NCBI RefSeq assembly: GCF_000716435.1
Contig: NZ_JNWO01000021.1
Coordinates: 186,001 to 250,000, forward strand
Length of the DNA: 64,000 bases
DNA from: Streptomyces xylophagus
GTDB taxonomy: Bacteria; Actinomycetota; Actinomycetes; Streptomycetales; Streptomycetaceae
Direction of reading: 5' to 3'
Shown here: piece after piece, positions 1-9,068 of the stretch
How positions within the stretch are numbered: position 1 is the first letter of the stretch
How the letters are laid out: every line of letters begins with the position of its first letter
The notes under the pieces: generated by a model
Told to the model about the DNA's origin: nothing
Database searches by the model: none
The model's input: only the letters and a program-made list of their open reading frames with translations
Program-made: the position numbers and the translations under genes

Positions 1-1211
1 GTCAGCAGCGCGGCGAACCGGTCCCGGCCGACCGGACTGTGGGCGGCGGCCCAGGCGCGCAACCCGAAACCCGTCGCCGCGCGGAGCAGTGCCGCCGGTT
101 CCTCCAGGGACGCCTCGCCGCCGGTGTGGAGCACCAGCCCGTGCCCCGCGACCGCGCGGATCAGTTCGCCGGTGGACCCCTTGGCGGCACCGGCCTGCTC
201 CCAGTCCGCCGCCGAACCGTCCTCCTTCGGCACCGAGTTGATCAGCTTGGCGAGTCCGTCGGCGAGGCTCTCCTCGGCGAGCGCGTACCGCTCCAGGCCG
301 ATCAGCACACGGACGGGACGCTCCTCGGCCTCCGAGTCCTCATCGGAATCGGACGCGTCGTCCGTGCGCTGCACCGGGACCGCGGGCTCGTCCAACGCGT
401 CCTGGAACACCAGCACTTCACCCTCCGCGATGGCGCTCTGCGTCGCCGCGTCCGGATCGGGCACCCCTTGCTTGGCCAGCGCCGCCGTCAACGTCGACGC
501 CTCCAGGGCCGTATGCCCGGCCAGAGCCGCCTGCTCCAGGAGCCAGGCGATGACCGCCCGGCCCCGCCGCTCGTCGTCCGGCGCGCACTCGGCGCCGAGC
601 AGCGCCCGCGCGAATCCGTCGGCCTGCTCGGGCCGTACACCCGGGACGCGCAGCAACTGCCAAGGGTCCTCGCGGAGTTGCTCGTCCGCGATCTCGCCGA
701 GTGCCGCCGCCACCTGTGCCGCGAGCGTCTCGGGCGCGCCGCCCTCGGCCAGCACCCGGCGTACGGACTCGACGGTCTCGGTCGCGGGGGCGCCGGGCGC
801 CGCCGCGACGGGTTGGGGCCGCCGCACCGCCTCCGGGGCGGCGGACGGGCGCGGGGCGGGCTCCGGCTTGGCGGAGGGGATGGGCACGGGCTTCTCGCCG
901 CTCTCCACGGCCCGCACCGCCGCGAGCAGTTCGGCGGCCGTCCCGCTGAGCTTGGTCCCGGCCACGATCGGCCCGGCCTTCTCCGCCTTCCGCCGCTCGA
1001 TCCGCTCCCGCTCCAGCTTCTGGGCCAGCAACTCGGCGGCGGCCTCGGACAGTTCGGGGGCGGCAACCTCGGCCGTGGCTTCACCGGTGCCCTCGGTGCC
1101 TTCCACGGCGGCCTCGGCCGTGTCCTCCCCCGTGCCCTCGGCGCCCTCCACGGCGTCCGTGCCCGTGTCCTCGGCTGGCGAGGTCTCCGTGGTCTCCGGG
1201 TCCGTGCTCAC
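1..1211 (-). CDS. RecD2-like helix-hairpin-helix ATPase homologue, N-terminal 403 codons (partial)
   Basis: The GTG start at 1211 overlaps the stop of the upstream aldo/keto reductase gene by 4 bp (GTGA), so the two are probably translationally coupled. The gene runs off the left edge. The first ~130 residues are Glu/Ala/Pro-rich and probably disordered. A helix-hairpin-helix-like segment (EDPWQLLRVPGVRPEQAD, about residues 180-197) resembles the one ahead of the ATPase core in RecD2 helicases. At about residue 357, where RecD2 has its Walker A loop, this protein reads LHTGGEASLEEPAALL and lacks the GKT/S signature. RecD2 is a 5'-3' DNA helicase; this copy may lack ATPase activity. The C-terminal half is outside the window, so the family call is moderate. 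Confidence 0.6.
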   Translation of the reverse strand, partial: MSTDPETTETSPAEDTGTDAVEGAEGTGEDTAEAAVEGTEGTGEATAEVAAPELSEAAAELLAQKLERERIERRKAEKAGPIVAGTKLSGTAAELLAAVRAVESGEKPVPIPSAKPEPAPRPSAAPEAVRRPQPVAAAPGAPATETVESVRRVLAEGGAPETLAAQVAAALGEIADEQLREDPWQLLRVPGVRPEQADGFARALLGAECAPDDERRGRAVIAWLLEQAALAGHTALEASTLTAALAKQGVPDPDAATQSAIAEGEVLVFQDALDEPAVPVQRTDDASDSDEDSEAEERPVRVLIGLERYALAEESLADGLAKLINSVPKEDGSAADWEQAGAAKGSTGELIRAVAGHGLVLHTGGEASLEEPAALLRAATGFGLRAWAAAHSPVGRDRFAALL

Positions 1212-2191
1212 AGCGTGCTCCAGTCGTGATCGGGATAGCGGTGCAGAGGCGCCGACACATCGTCGAGCGCTCGGCAGATCTCGTCAGGAAGACTAAGCGC
1301 CTCCACTGACAATGCGGCCGTGAGCTGGTGCGCGTTGCGCGCGCCGACGATCGGGGCGGCCACCCCGGGCCGGTCGCGGACCCAGGCGAGGGCCACTTGG
1401 AGGGGCGTCACGGCGAGCCCGTCCGCGGCAATGGTCACCGCGTCCACGATGCGGGTCGCCGTGTCGTCGAGGTACGGCGCGACGAAGGGCGCCATGTGCT
1501 CCGAGGCGCCGCGCGAGCCGGCCGGGGTCGCCTGCCGGTACTTGCCGGTGAGGACCCCGCGCCCGAGCGGTGAGGAGGGCAGCAGTCCGATGCCCAGGTC
1601 GAGCGCGGCCGGCAGCACCTCGCGCTCCACGCCCCGCTGCAACAGCGAGTACTCCAGCTGCGTGCTGGCCAGCCGGGTCCGCGTGCCCGGCGCCGCCAGC
1701 TGCCAGGTCGCCGCCTTGGCCAGCTGCCAGCCGCAGTAGTTGGAGACGCCCGCGTAACGCGCCCGCCCGCTGCTGACCGCCAGGTCGAGGGCCTGGAGGG
1801 TCTCCTCCAGCGGCGTGAACGGGTCGAAGGCGTGGATGTGCCACACGTCGACGTAGTCCGTGCCGAGGCGGGCCAGCGAGGCGTCCAGCGCGGCGAGCAG
1901 ATGGCCGCGCGAGCCGTCGAAGCGGCGGTCGGGGTCGGGTACGCTCCCCGCCTTCGTCGAGATGACCAGGTCCCGGCGCGGCACGAGCCCCTCTATGAGC
2001 TGTCCGAGCAGATACTCGGCCTCCCCGTCGCCGTACACGTCCGCCGTGTCGACGAGGGTGCCGCCGGCCTCCCAGAACGCCTTCAAGAGGTCCGCGGCGT
2101 CATGCTCGTCGGTGTCGCGCCCCCACGTGAGGGTGCCGAGTCCGATCCGGGACACACGAAGGCCGGTACGGCCGAGATGCCTCTGCTCCAT
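1208..2191 (-). CDS. aldo/keto reductase
   Basis: This 327-residue protein of the NADPH-dependent aldo/keto reductase family (TIM barrel) begins MEQRHLGRTGLRVSRIGLGT, the usual start of the family. The DTADVYGDGEAEYLLG segment carries the Asp and Tyr of the catalytic tetrad, VISTKAG supplies the Lys, and VDVWHIH the His region. The substrate cannot be told from sequence; this subgroup reduces small aldehydes and ketones in the cytosol. The longer reading frame upstream to 2302 lacks family-like residues, so the ATG at 2191 is preferred. Its stop overlaps the start of the RecD2-like gene. Confidence 0.88.
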   Translation of the reverse strand: MEQRHLGRTGLRVSRIGLGTLTWGRDTDEHDAADLLKAFWEAGGTLVDTADVYGDGEAEYLLGQLIEGLVPRRDLVISTKAGSVPDPDRRFDGSRGHLLAALDASLARLGTDYVDVWHIHAFDPFTPLEETLQALDLAVSSGRARYAGVSNYCGWQLAKAATWQLAAPGTRTRLASTQLEYSLLQRGVEREVLPAALDLGIGLLPSSPLGRGVLTGKYRQATPAGSRGASEHMAPFVAPYLDDTATRIVDAVTIAADGLAVTPLQVALAWVRDRPGVAAPIVGARNAHQLTAALSVEALSLPDEICRALDDVSAPLHRYPDHDWSTL

Positions 2192-2377
2192 GAACGCCGA
2201 GATTACTGGCCTGAACCTGCCCTGTGGTTGCCTGTGGATAACCGATTCGCACGATGATCCACAGTCCCTCGCACGGCACGCTCCGTGACCGCTCGCCGGC
2301 ACCCGTCCTGTCCGCCCGGAGCACCTCGCGCTAGGGTCGGCACAACAGCGACGTTACTGATCGGTAAGGGGTCTGCC

Positions 2378-3433
2378 ATGCAGCTCGGGATCAACCTCGG
2401 CTACTGGGGTGCCGGAATGGACGGCGACAATCTGGCCGTGGCCCAGGAGGCCGACCGCCTCGGCTACGCCGTGTGCTGGGCCGCCGAGGCCTACGGCTCC
2501 GACGCGGCCACCGTGCTCACCTGGGTCGCCGCGCAGACCGAGCGCATCGACGTCGGCTCGGCCATCTTCCAGATCCCGGCCCGCCAGCCCGCGATGACCG
2601 CGATGACCGCCGCGACCCTCGACTCGCTCTCCGGCGGCCGCTTCCGCCTCGGCCTCGGCGTCTCGGGCCCGCAGGTCTCCGAGGGCTGGTACGGCGTCAA
2701 GTTCGACAAGCCGCTGGCACGCACGCGTGAGTACGTCGAGATCGTCCGCAAGGCGATGACGCGCGAGCGGCTCTCGTACGACGGCGAGCACTGGACGCTG
2801 CCGCTGCCCGGCGGCCCGGGCAAGCCCCTCAAGCTGACCGTGCACCCGGAGCGCGAGCACATCCCGCTGTACATCGCGGCGATCGGCCCGAAGAACCTGG
2901 AGCAGACCGGCGAGATCGCCGACGGCGCGCTGCTGATCTTCCCGTCCGCCGAGCACCTGGAGGACACCGCCGTCAGGCACCTGCGCGCCGGGCGCGAGAA
3001 GGCGGGCAAGACCCTCGAAGGCCTCGACATCGTCCCGACGGTCCCGCTCGCCCTCGGCGAGGACAAGGACGTCGAGAAGCTCGCCGACACCTTCCGCCCG
3101 TACACCGCGCTGTACGTCGGCGGCATGGGCAGCCGGCAGCAGAACTTCTACAACAAGCAGGCCCGGCGCATGGGCTTCGAGGCCGCGGCTGCCGAGATCC
3201 AGGACAAGTACCTGGCCGGCGACAAGGACGGCGCCGCCGCCGCCATCCCGCACGACCTGATCGACAAGACGACGCTCCTGGGCTCCGTGGACCGCATCGC
3301 GGACCGGATGAAGGAGTACGCGGCGGCCGGCGTCACCACCCTGACGCTCGCCCCCGCGGGTTGGACCCTGGAGGAGCGGATCGCCGCCCTCCGCGCCGGA
3401 ACCGAGGCACTGGATCGCGCGGGTCTCGCGTAA
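2378..3433 (+). CDS. LLM-class F420-dependent oxidoreductase
   Basis: This 351-residue luciferase-like monooxygenase-family protein begins MQLGINLGYWGAGMDGDN, the typical first strand of F420-dependent members (F420-dependent glucose-6-phosphate dehydrogenase/MER type). Conserved features seen are the SGGRFRLGLGVSGPQ segment, which forms part of the cofactor site, and a C-terminal TLLGSVDRIADRMKEYAAAG helix. Cofactor F420 is common in Streptomyces, but the substrate is unknown. The ATG at 2378 is chosen because the protein similarity starts there and a purine-rich TAAGGGG lies about 8 bp before it. A TAGGGT box at 2334-2339 is a plausible -10 element. The gene is transcribed away from the aldo/keto reductase. 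Confidence 0.88.
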   Translation: MQLGINLGYWGAGMDGDNLAVAQEADRLGYAVCWAAEAYGSDAATVLTWVAAQTERIDVGSAIFQIPARQPAMTAMTAATLDSLSGGRFRLGLGVSGPQVSEGWYGVKFDKPLARTREYVEIVRKAMTRERLSYDGEHWTLPLPGGPGKPLKLTVHPEREHIPLYIAAIGPKNLEQTGEIADGALLIFPSAEHLEDTAVRHLRAGREKAGKTLEGLDIVPTVPLALGEDKDVEKLADTFRPYTALYVGGMGSRQQNFYNKQARRMGFEAAAAEIQDKYLAGDKDGAAAAIPHDLIDKTTLLGSVDRIADRMKEYAAAGVTTLTLAPAGWTLEERIAALRAGTEALDRAGLA

Positions 3434-3460
3434 CGCGGCTCTACAGCACGGAAGTTTTCT

Positions 3461-3504
3461 ACGGCCGTGGTGGGGGCTCGGGGGGTCTTCCCCGCCACGG
3501 CCGT
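3461..3504 (+). terminator. intrinsic-type hairpin after the LLM oxidoreductase gene
   Basis: A 15-bp stem (3461-3475 with 3490-3504, one G-T wobble) with a 14-nt loop lies 27 bp after the stop codon. There is no clear U-tract, as is usual for Streptomyces terminators. Confidence 0.55.
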
Positions 3505-3669
3505 CACGGGGAACAACGCGCGGCAGCCCGTGCGGTTACGCCCCCGTCGGGACATCGGCAGTCCTCCTTTTGGCGGAGTTGTCCGACACAGCTGTTGCAG
3601 CACCTCTGATGCCGCATTTGACTCGTTCTTTGCGGAATGCGGCGGAATCCTGCATGGAGGTGCCTTCAG

Positions 3670-4458
3670 ATGCTTTCGGCCAAGAGCCTGTTCCAGGAGA
3701 TCCTCGACAACGACGAGTCCTTCCGGCTGTTCTGCTCCATCGCGGCCAGCGGCGAATCGCAGGGCGGCTGGGAGAACGGGCGCATCGCCGTCCTCGTCCC
3801 ACCGACCGAACGCGACCTCGCCCCCAAGATCAGCCGGCACGGCGCCGACGAGGACAAGCACGGGCGCATTTTCAACGCTCTTCTAAAGAAGCGCGGCCTC
3901 CGACCCGTCCCGGTACCGGCCGACACCGACTACACGATGCTCCTGGAGCGGCACGGCATCGGTCTCGCCCACGAGAAGCTCAAGGCCGAGACGCCGCTCA
4001 CCGTCCAGGACATCGTCACCTACCTCGCCCACAGCCGCGTCACCGAACAGCGCGCCTCCGAGCAGATGGATCTGCTGCGCAGGCACTTCGCCGACCATCC
4101 CGACCTCGGCCGCGCCGTACGGATGATCTCAAACGACGAGGACAACCATCTCGCCTATTGCCACGAGGAGTTGCTGCGCTTCGCGCACGCCGGACACGGC
4201 CACGCCATCCAACGGACGCTGCGCGACTGCGCGTTGGCGGAGATCCGCATCTACCGGGACGTCAGCCTCGCCGTGATGGCCCACATGGGACGCGTCCTCG
4301 GTTGGCCGCGTGCGAAGTCGGCGGTGCTCACCGCGGGCATCCACGCCGTGTACGCCTACGAACGGCTCGGCGGCTGGCGGCGGATGGTGTCCCTGCGGAT
4401 GCCGGAGCGACGCGACGCCCTCGGCGGACCGGCCACCGCGGCACCCGAGTTCGCGTAG
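3670..4458 (+). CDS. ferritin-like domain protein
   Basis: This 262-residue helical protein has the carboxylate/histidine pairs of a diiron ferritin-like four-helix bundle. HGADEDKHGRIF (about residues 57-68) and ISNDEDNHLAYCHEE (about 156-170) are ExxH-like helices, and the helix RVTEQRASEQMD lies between them. The family stores or oxidises iron or uses a diiron centre for oxidation; the exact reaction is not known. The ATG at 3670 follows a perfect GGAGGT 7 bp upstream. A longer frame from 3637 has no such site. It converges with the CorA-like gene, with only 3 bp between the two stops. Confidence 0.8.
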   Translation: MLSAKSLFQEILDNDESFRLFCSIAASGESQGGWENGRIAVLVPPTERDLAPKISRHGADEDKHGRIFNALLKKRGLRPVPVPADTDYTMLLERHGIGLAHEKLKAETPLTVQDIVTYLAHSRVTEQRASEQMDLLRRHFADHPDLGRAVRMISNDEDNHLAYCHEELLRFAHAGHGHAIQRTLRDCALAEIRIYRDVSLAVMAHMGRVLGWPRAKSAVLTAGIHAVYAYERLGGWRRMVSLRMPERRDALGGPATAAPEFA

Positions 4459-4461
4459 GCC

Positions 4462-5460
4462 CTACAGCCAGCCGCGCCGCTTGAACGTCCGGTACAGCAG
4501 CACCTCCAGGGCGGCCATCAGCAGGATCACCGCCGGATACCCCCACAGCCAGTGCAGCTCCGGCATGTGATCGAAGTTCATGCCGTAGATCCCCGCGATC
4601 ATCGTGGGGACCGCGGCCATGGCCGCCCACCCGGAGATCTTCCGCATGTCGTCGTTCTGCCGGACGCTGGTCTGCGCGAGATGCGCCGACAGGACGTCCG
4701 AGACCAGCCGGTCCAGGCCCTCCACGGACTCGTTGACCTTCATCAGGTGGTCGTTCACGTCACGGAAGAACGGCCGCGACTTGTCGTTCACGAACGGCAC
4801 CCGGTCACCGGCGAGACCGACACCCGCGAGCCGGGCCAGCGGCTGCGCGAGCGGTCCGGTGGCCCGGCGGAACTCCAGGATCTGCCGCTTGAAGGTGTAG
4901 ATCCGCGACGCCGTGGTCCGCGAGCCGCCGCCGGTCGGCGAGAACACCGCCGCCTCCAGCTCCTCCAGGTCGGTCTGCAACTCGCCCGCCACGTCCACGT
5001 AGTGGTCGACCACGGCGTCCGCGATCGAGTACAGCACCGCCGTGGGCCCGTGCCGCAGCATCTCCGGCTCCTCCTCGAGACGGTGTCGTACGGCCGCAAG
5101 GGGGGCCTCCTCGCCGTGCCGGACGGTCACCACGAAGGAGTCACCGACGAAGACCATGACCTCGCCGGAGCTGACCACGTCGTCGTCCGCCTCGTAGCCC
5201 ACCGGCTTGAGGACCACGAACAGCGAGTCGTCGTAGACCTCCAGCTTGGGCCGCTGATGCGCGGTCAGGGCGTCCTCGACGGCCAGCGGGTGCAGCGCGA
5301 ACTCCTGGGTGACCCGGTCGAACTCCTTCTCCGTCGGCTCGTAGAGGCCGATCCAGACGAAGGCGTCGCCCACGCGACGGCAGTGGTCCAGGCCGTCGGA
5401 GAAGTCGCCGGGCCCCTCCGTCCGGCGTCCGTCACGGTAGATGGCGTAGTCGACGATCAC
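4462..5460 (-). CDS. CorA-type magnesium/cobalt transport protein
   Basis: This 332-residue membrane protein carries the signature of CorA-family Mg2+/Co2+ channels. The large cytosolic N-terminal domain ends in a long helix (LVSDVLSAHLAQTSVRQNDDMRKISG), followed by a first membrane helix closing in YGMNF (the diagnostic GMN motif) and a second membrane helix near the C-terminus. The C-terminus is basic (RTFKRRGWL). The GTG at 5460 has GGGAG about 8 bp upstream and gives the usual family start; the ATG 12 codons further up does not. It probably forms a pentameric channel in the cytoplasmic membrane. Confidence 0.92.
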   Translation of the reverse strand: MIVDYAIYRDGRRTEGPGDFSDGLDHCRRVGDAFVWIGLYEPTEKEFDRVTQEFALHPLAVEDALTAHQRPKLEVYDDSLFVVLKPVGYEADDDVVSSGEVMVFVGDSFVVTVRHGEEAPLAAVRHRLEEEPEMLRHGPTAVLYSIADAVVDHYVDVAGELQTDLEELEAAVFSPTGGGSRTTASRIYTFKRQILEFRRATGPLAQPLARLAGVGLAGDRVPFVNDKSRPFFRDVNDHLMKVNESVEGLDRLVSDVLSAHLAQTSVRQNDDMRKISGWAAMAAVPTMIAGIYGMNFDHMPELHWLWGYPAVILLMAALEVLLYRTFKRRGWL

Positions 5461-5518
5461 GGTGCGTATTCTCCCGCCGTCCGGCCGAAGCCGCACGTTG
5501 ACATTTTCGGCGTGCGCC

Positions 5519-5524
5519 TACCCT
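5519..5524 (+). promoter_or_regulatory. -10 box for a leaderless phosphatase transcript
   Basis: TACCCT ends 7 nt before the ATG at 5532 and there is no Shine-Dalgarno sequence. This geometry fits leaderless transcription. Confidence 0.45.
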
Positions 5525-5531
5525 TGGCGGC

Positions 5532-6218
5532 ATGCCCACGTTGATCCTTGTCCGGCACGGACGTTCGACCGCCAACACCGGGGGAGTGCTCGCCGGCTGG
5601 ACACCCGGAGTCGCCCTCGACGAGCGCGGCAACGCCCAGGCCGCCGCGCTCCCCGGACGGCTCGCCGCGCTGCCGATCGCCGAGGTCGTCACCAGCCCGC
5701 TGCAACGCTGCCAGGAGACCCTCCAGCCCCTCCTCGACGCCCGCCCCGACCTGCGGCCGCACACCGAGGAGCGGATCGGGGAGTGCCACTACGGCGACTG
5801 GTCCGGCCGCAAGCTCGCCGAGCTCAAGGACGAGCCCCTGATGGAGGTCGTCCAGACGCACCCCTCGGCCGCCGCGTTCCCCGGCGGCGAGTCGATGCGG
5901 TCGATGCAGACCCGCGCGGCCGAGGCCGTACGCGAGTGGAACGCGCGCGTGGAGCGCGATCACGGTGCCGACGCCGTGTACCTCATGTGCTCGCACGGCG
6001 ACATCATCAAGTCCCTTGTCGCGGACGCACTCGGACTTCATCTCGACCTCTTCCAGCGGATCTCCGTAGAACCGTGTTCCATCACCGCGATCCGTTACAC
6101 CCGTCTCAGGCCTTTTCTCGTACGGCTCGGGGACACCGGCGATCTCGCCTCCCTGGCGCCGCGCGAGGAGCCCCCGAGCGACGAGGCCACGGTCGGGGGC
6201 GGCGCGGGCGCACCGTGA
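5532..6218 (+). CDS. histidine phosphatase family protein (MSMEG_4193 / Rv2135c type)
   Basis: This 228-residue phosphoglycerate-mutase-superfamily phosphatase has the catalytic RHG motif in LILVRHGRSTAN (residues 4-15), the second His in LMCSHGDIIKS and an acid residue in EERIGECHYGDW. Its place directly before DUF3090 and the SCO1664-family gene is conserved in actinobacteria (Rv2135c-Rv2134c-Rv2133c in M. tuberculosis). The physiological substrate is unknown. The last ~25 residues are Gly/Ala/Glu-rich. It probably starts the transcription unit 5532-8990. Confidence 0.87.
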   Translation: MPTLILVRHGRSTANTGGVLAGWTPGVALDERGNAQAAALPGRLAALPIAEVVTSPLQRCQETLQPLLDARPDLRPHTEERIGECHYGDWSGRKLAELKDEPLMEVVQTHPSAAAFPGGESMRSMQTRAAEAVREWNARVERDHGADAVYLMCSHGDIIKSLVADALGLHLDLFQRISVEPCSITAIRYTRLRPFLVRLGDTGDLASLAPREEPPSDEATVGGGAGAP

Positions 6219-6293
6219 TCGTCGGCCGCAGTAGGGTGAAGCGGTCGCAGTAGCGCCGCACTTGTCAGCAGTCGATTCCCATGGAGACAGGAC

Positions 6294-6884
6294 GTGTCAC
6301 GTCAGGTGTTCCTCTACGACCCGCCGGACCGCTTCGTAGCCGGTACGGTCGGTCTGCCCGGGCGCCGTACGTTCTTCCTCCAGGCCGCCGCCGGCCCTCG
6401 GGTGACCAGCGTGGCCCTGGAGAAGACACAGGTCGCCGCGCTCGCCGAGCGCATGGACGAGCTTCTGGACGAGGTCGTACGGCGCAGTGGCGGCAGTGCG
6501 GCCGTCCCCGCCGTCACCCCCACCGAGATCTCCGACACCCGCCCGCTGGAGACCCCCGTCGAGGAGGAGTTCCGCGTCGGCACCATGGCGCTCGCCTGGG
6601 ACGGTGACGAACAGCGCATGATCGTCGAGGCACAGGCCCTCGTCGAACTCGACGCCGACACCGACGAGGACCTTGCCGAGGCCGAGGAGCGACTCCTCCA
6701 GGACGAGGAGAACGGACCCCCGATGCTGCGGGTCCGCCTCACCGGCGCCCAGGCCCGCGCCTTCGCCAAGCGGGCCCTCGACGTCGTCAACGCCGGCCGA
6801 CCGCCGTGCCCGCTGTGCAGCCTCCCGCTCGACCCGGAAGGACACGTATGTCCGCGCCAGAACGGATACCGCCGCGGAGCGTGA
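6294..6884 (+). CDS. DUF3090 family protein
   Basis: This 196-residue protein belongs to an actinobacteria-specific family of unknown function. It begins SRQVFLYDPPDRFVAGTVG after a GTG start with GGAGA about 7 bp upstream. Near the C-terminus a [15 protein letters not shown] segment looks like a small zinc-binding knuckle. The family is found between the phosphatase and the SCO1664-family gene in many actinobacterial genomes, close to mshC, but no reaction has been assigned. It overlaps the next gene by 37 bp. Confidence 0.87.
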   Translation: MSRQVFLYDPPDRFVAGTVGLPGRRTFFLQAAAGPRVTSVALEKTQVAALAERMDELLDEVVRRSGGSAAVPAVTPTEISDTRPLETPVEEEFRVGTMALAWDGDEQRMIVEAQALVELDADTDEDLAEAEERLLQDEENGPPMLRVRLTGAQARAFAKRALDVVNAGRPPCPLCSLPLDPEGHVCPRQNGYRRGA

Positions 6885-7666
6885 CCACGGCCGAGCTGCT
6901 CGCCAAGGGTGAGCTGAAGGTACGCGGACGCATCCGCGAGGCCTCGAACGCGGTGCTGTTCTGCTCCGTGACGTACGAGGGCCGTGAGACGTCCTGCGTC
7001 TACAAGCCCGTCGCCGGGGAGCGCCCCCTGTGGGACTTCCCGGACGGCAACCTCGCCCAGCGCGAGGTCGCCGCGTACGAGGTCTCCGAGGCGACCGGCT
7101 GGGGCCTTGTGCCTACGACCGTGCTGCGCGACGGGCCGTACGGCGAGGGCATGTGCCAGCTGTGGATCGAGGCCGCGGCCGAGTCCGAGCTGCTGGCCCT
7201 GGTCGACGCCGAGGAGCCCGAACCGGGCTGGAAGGCCATCGGGTTCGCCGAGGTCGGTGAGGGGGAAACGGCCCTCCTGGTGCACGCCGACGACGAGCGG
7301 CTGCGCAGGCTCGCCGTCCTGGACGCCGTGATCAACAACGCGGACCGCAAGGGCGGCCATCTGCTGCCCGCCGACGAGGGCCGCCTCTACGGCATCGACC
7401 ACGGCGTCACCTTCAACGCCGAGAACAAGCTGCGCACCCTCCTGTGGGGCTGGGCGGGCGAGCAGCTCACTCCGGAGGCGGTCGACGTCCTCCAGGGGCT
7501 CAGGGAGGCGCTGAACGCCGGTGGTGGGCTCGCCGTGAAGCTCGCCGAGCTGATCACCGTCGTGGAACTCGATGCCACACGCGCGCGTGTCGACGCGATG
7601 CTGGAGTCCGGGAAGCATCCCGAGCCGAGCGGGGAGTGGCCGGCCATTCCGTGGCCGCCCGTGTAG
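6848..7666 (+). CDS. SCO1664 family (kinase-like) protein
   Basis: This 272-residue protein belongs to the conserved actinobacterial family named after S. coelicolor SCO1664, which is distantly like phosphatidylinositol 3/4-kinases. Kinase-like landmarks are a Lys in [20 protein letters not shown], the segment [13 protein letters not shown] (catalytic-loop-like Asp) and YGIDHGVTF (metal-binding Asp). Its substrate is not known. The ATG at 6848 has GGAAGG 7 bp upstream; an alternative GTG at 6881 overlaps the DUF3090 stop. Synteny with mshC is conserved but a role in mycothiol metabolism is not shown. Confidence 0.85.
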   Translation: MSAPERIPPRSVTTAELLAKGELKVRGRIREASNAVLFCSVTYEGRETSCVYKPVAGERPLWDFPDGNLAQREVAAYEVSEATGWGLVPTTVLRDGPYGEGMCQLWIEAAAESELLALVDAEEPEPGWKAIGFAEVGEGETALLVHADDERLRRLAVLDAVINNADRKGGHLLPADEGRLYGIDHGVTFNAENKLRTLLWGWAGEQLTPEAVDVLQGLREALNAGGGLAVKLAELITVVELDATRARVDAMLESGKHPEPSGEWPAIPWPPV

Positions 7667-7748
7667 CAGCACGGCGGGCAGGGTTGCGCAAGAGGGCCTT
7701 CCTGGTCATCAGGGCTGGTCCGGTTCGTATGCGAAACATCCGTCCGGT

Positions 7749-7754
7749 TACGCT
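7749..7754 (+). promoter_or_regulatory. -10 box for a leaderless mshC transcript
   Basis: TACGCT ends 6 nt before the mshC ATG and no ribosome-binding site precedes the ATG. Confidence 0.45.
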
Positions 7755-7760
7755 CATGAC

Positions 7761-8990
7761 ATGTATGCCTGGCCCGCTTCTGAGGTCCCCGCCCTTCCCG
7801 GCAAGGGCCGCGACCTCCGGATCCACGACACCGCGACCGGCGGTCTGGTCACCCCTGACACCGGTCCCGTCGCCCGTATCTACGTGTGCGGCATCACGCC
7901 GTACGACGCCACCCACATGGGGCACGCGGCGACCTACAACGCGTTCGACCTCGTGCAGCGCGTGTGGCTCGACACCAAGCGGCAGGTTCACTACGTCCAG
8001 AACGTGACCGACGTCGACGACCCGCTCCTGGAGCGCGCCGAGCGGGACAACGTCGACTGGGTGGCCCTCGCCGAGAAGGAGACGGCGCTCTTCCGCGAGG
8101 ACATGACCGCCCTGCGCATGCTGCCCCCGAAGCACTACATCGGCGCGGTCGAGGCGATACCCGGCATCGTGCCGCTCGTCGAACGCCTCAGGGACGCCGG
8201 TGCCGCCTACGAACTCGAAGGCGACATCTACTTCTCCGTCGGGTCCGACCCGAACTTCGGCAAGGTCTCGAACCTCGACGCCGCCGCGATGCGACTGCTG
8301 TCCGCCGAGCGCGGGGGCGACCCGGACCGCCCGGGCAAGAAGAACCCGCTCGACCCGATCCTGTGGCTCGCGGCCCGCGAGGGCGAACCGAGCTGGGACG
8401 GCGGCTCGCTCGGCCAGGGGCGTCCGGGCTGGCACATCGAGTGCGTCGCCATCGCCCTGGACCACCTCGGCATGGGCTTCGACGTACAGGGCGGCGGCTC
8501 CGACCTCGCCTTCCCGCACCACGAGATGGGCGCCTCGCACGCCCAGGTGCTGACCGGTGAGTTCCCCATGGCGAAGGCCTACGTCCACGCCGGCATGGTC
8601 GCCCTGCACGGCGAGAAGATGTCGAAGTCCAAGGGCAACCTCGTCTTCGTCTCGGCGCTGCGCCGCGAGGGCGTCGACCCGGCCGCCATCCGGCTCGCGC
8701 TGCTCGCCCACCACTACCGCGCCGACTGGGAGTGGACCGACGGGGTGCTGGCGGACGCCGTTGCCCGGCTGGGGCGCTGGCGTGCCGCCGTCTCCCGCCC
8801 CGACGGCCCGTCCGCGCTGAAGCTCGTCGAGGAGATGCGCGAGGCCCTCGCGAACGACCTGGACGCCCCGGCCGCGCTCGCCGCCGTCGACCGCTGGGCG
8901 GCCGTCCAGCGGGACCGGGGCGGCAGCGACGAGGGCGCCCCCGGCGTCGTCTCGCGCGCCGTGGACGCCCTGTTGGGCGTGGCCCTCTAG
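7761..8990 (+). CDS. mshC: L-cysteine:1D-myo-inositol 2-amino-2-deoxy-alpha-D-glucopyranoside ligase
   Basis: MshC joins cysteine to GlcN-Ins with ATP in the third step of mycothiol synthesis. It is a paralogue of cysteinyl-tRNA synthetase: the class I signatures are THMGH (HIGH-like, in [13 protein letters not shown]), [11 protein letters not shown] with the zinc/cysteine-site Cys, and KMSKS in [12 protein letters not shown]. At 409 residues it is shorter than CysRS and lacks the tRNA anticodon-binding domain, which separates MshC from CysS. The ATG at 7761 gives the usual N-terminus [14 protein letters not shown]; the longer frame upstream overlaps the previous gene. It lies 94 bp after the SCO1664-family gene and probably has its own leaderless promoter. 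Confidence 0.95.
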   Translation: MYAWPASEVPALPGKGRDLRIHDTATGGLVTPDTGPVARIYVCGITPYDATHMGHAATYNAFDLVQRVWLDTKRQVHYVQNVTDVDDPLLERAERDNVDWVALAEKETALFREDMTALRMLPPKHYIGAVEAIPGIVPLVERLRDAGAAYELEGDIYFSVGSDPNFGKVSNLDAAAMRLLSAERGGDPDRPGKKNPLDPILWLAAREGEPSWDGGSLGQGRPGWHIECVAIALDHLGMGFDVQGGGSDLAFPHHEMGASHAQVLTGEFPMAKAYVHAGMVALHGEKMSKSKGNLVFVSALRREGVDPAAIRLALLAHHYRADWEWTDGVLADAVARLGRWRAAVSRPDGPSALKLVEEMREALANDLDAPAALAAVDRWAAVQRDRGGSDEGAPGVVSRAVDALLGVAL

Positions 8991-9004
8991 CAACCGCGGA
9001 CAGC

Positions 9005-9044
9005 ACAGGGGCGGTTCCTCCCTCGGGAGAGGAACCGCCCCTGT
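9005..9044 (+). terminator. bidirectional terminator between mshC and the PAC2 gene
   Basis: A perfect 16-bp stem (9005-9020 / 9029-9044) with an 8-nt loop lies between two convergent genes. Confidence 0.8.
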
Positions 9045-9068
9045 TTCACGCCCTGTTGACCGAGGGAC

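Noticed and set aside
39..1296. Long + strand open frames at the left edge
   Set aside because: They are antisense shadows of the RecD2-like gene, with Arg/Gly-rich, non-protein-like composition.
7761..8990. Second cysteinyl-tRNA synthetase (cysS)
   Set aside because: The length of 409 residues without an anticodon domain, and the neighbourhood, fit MshC.
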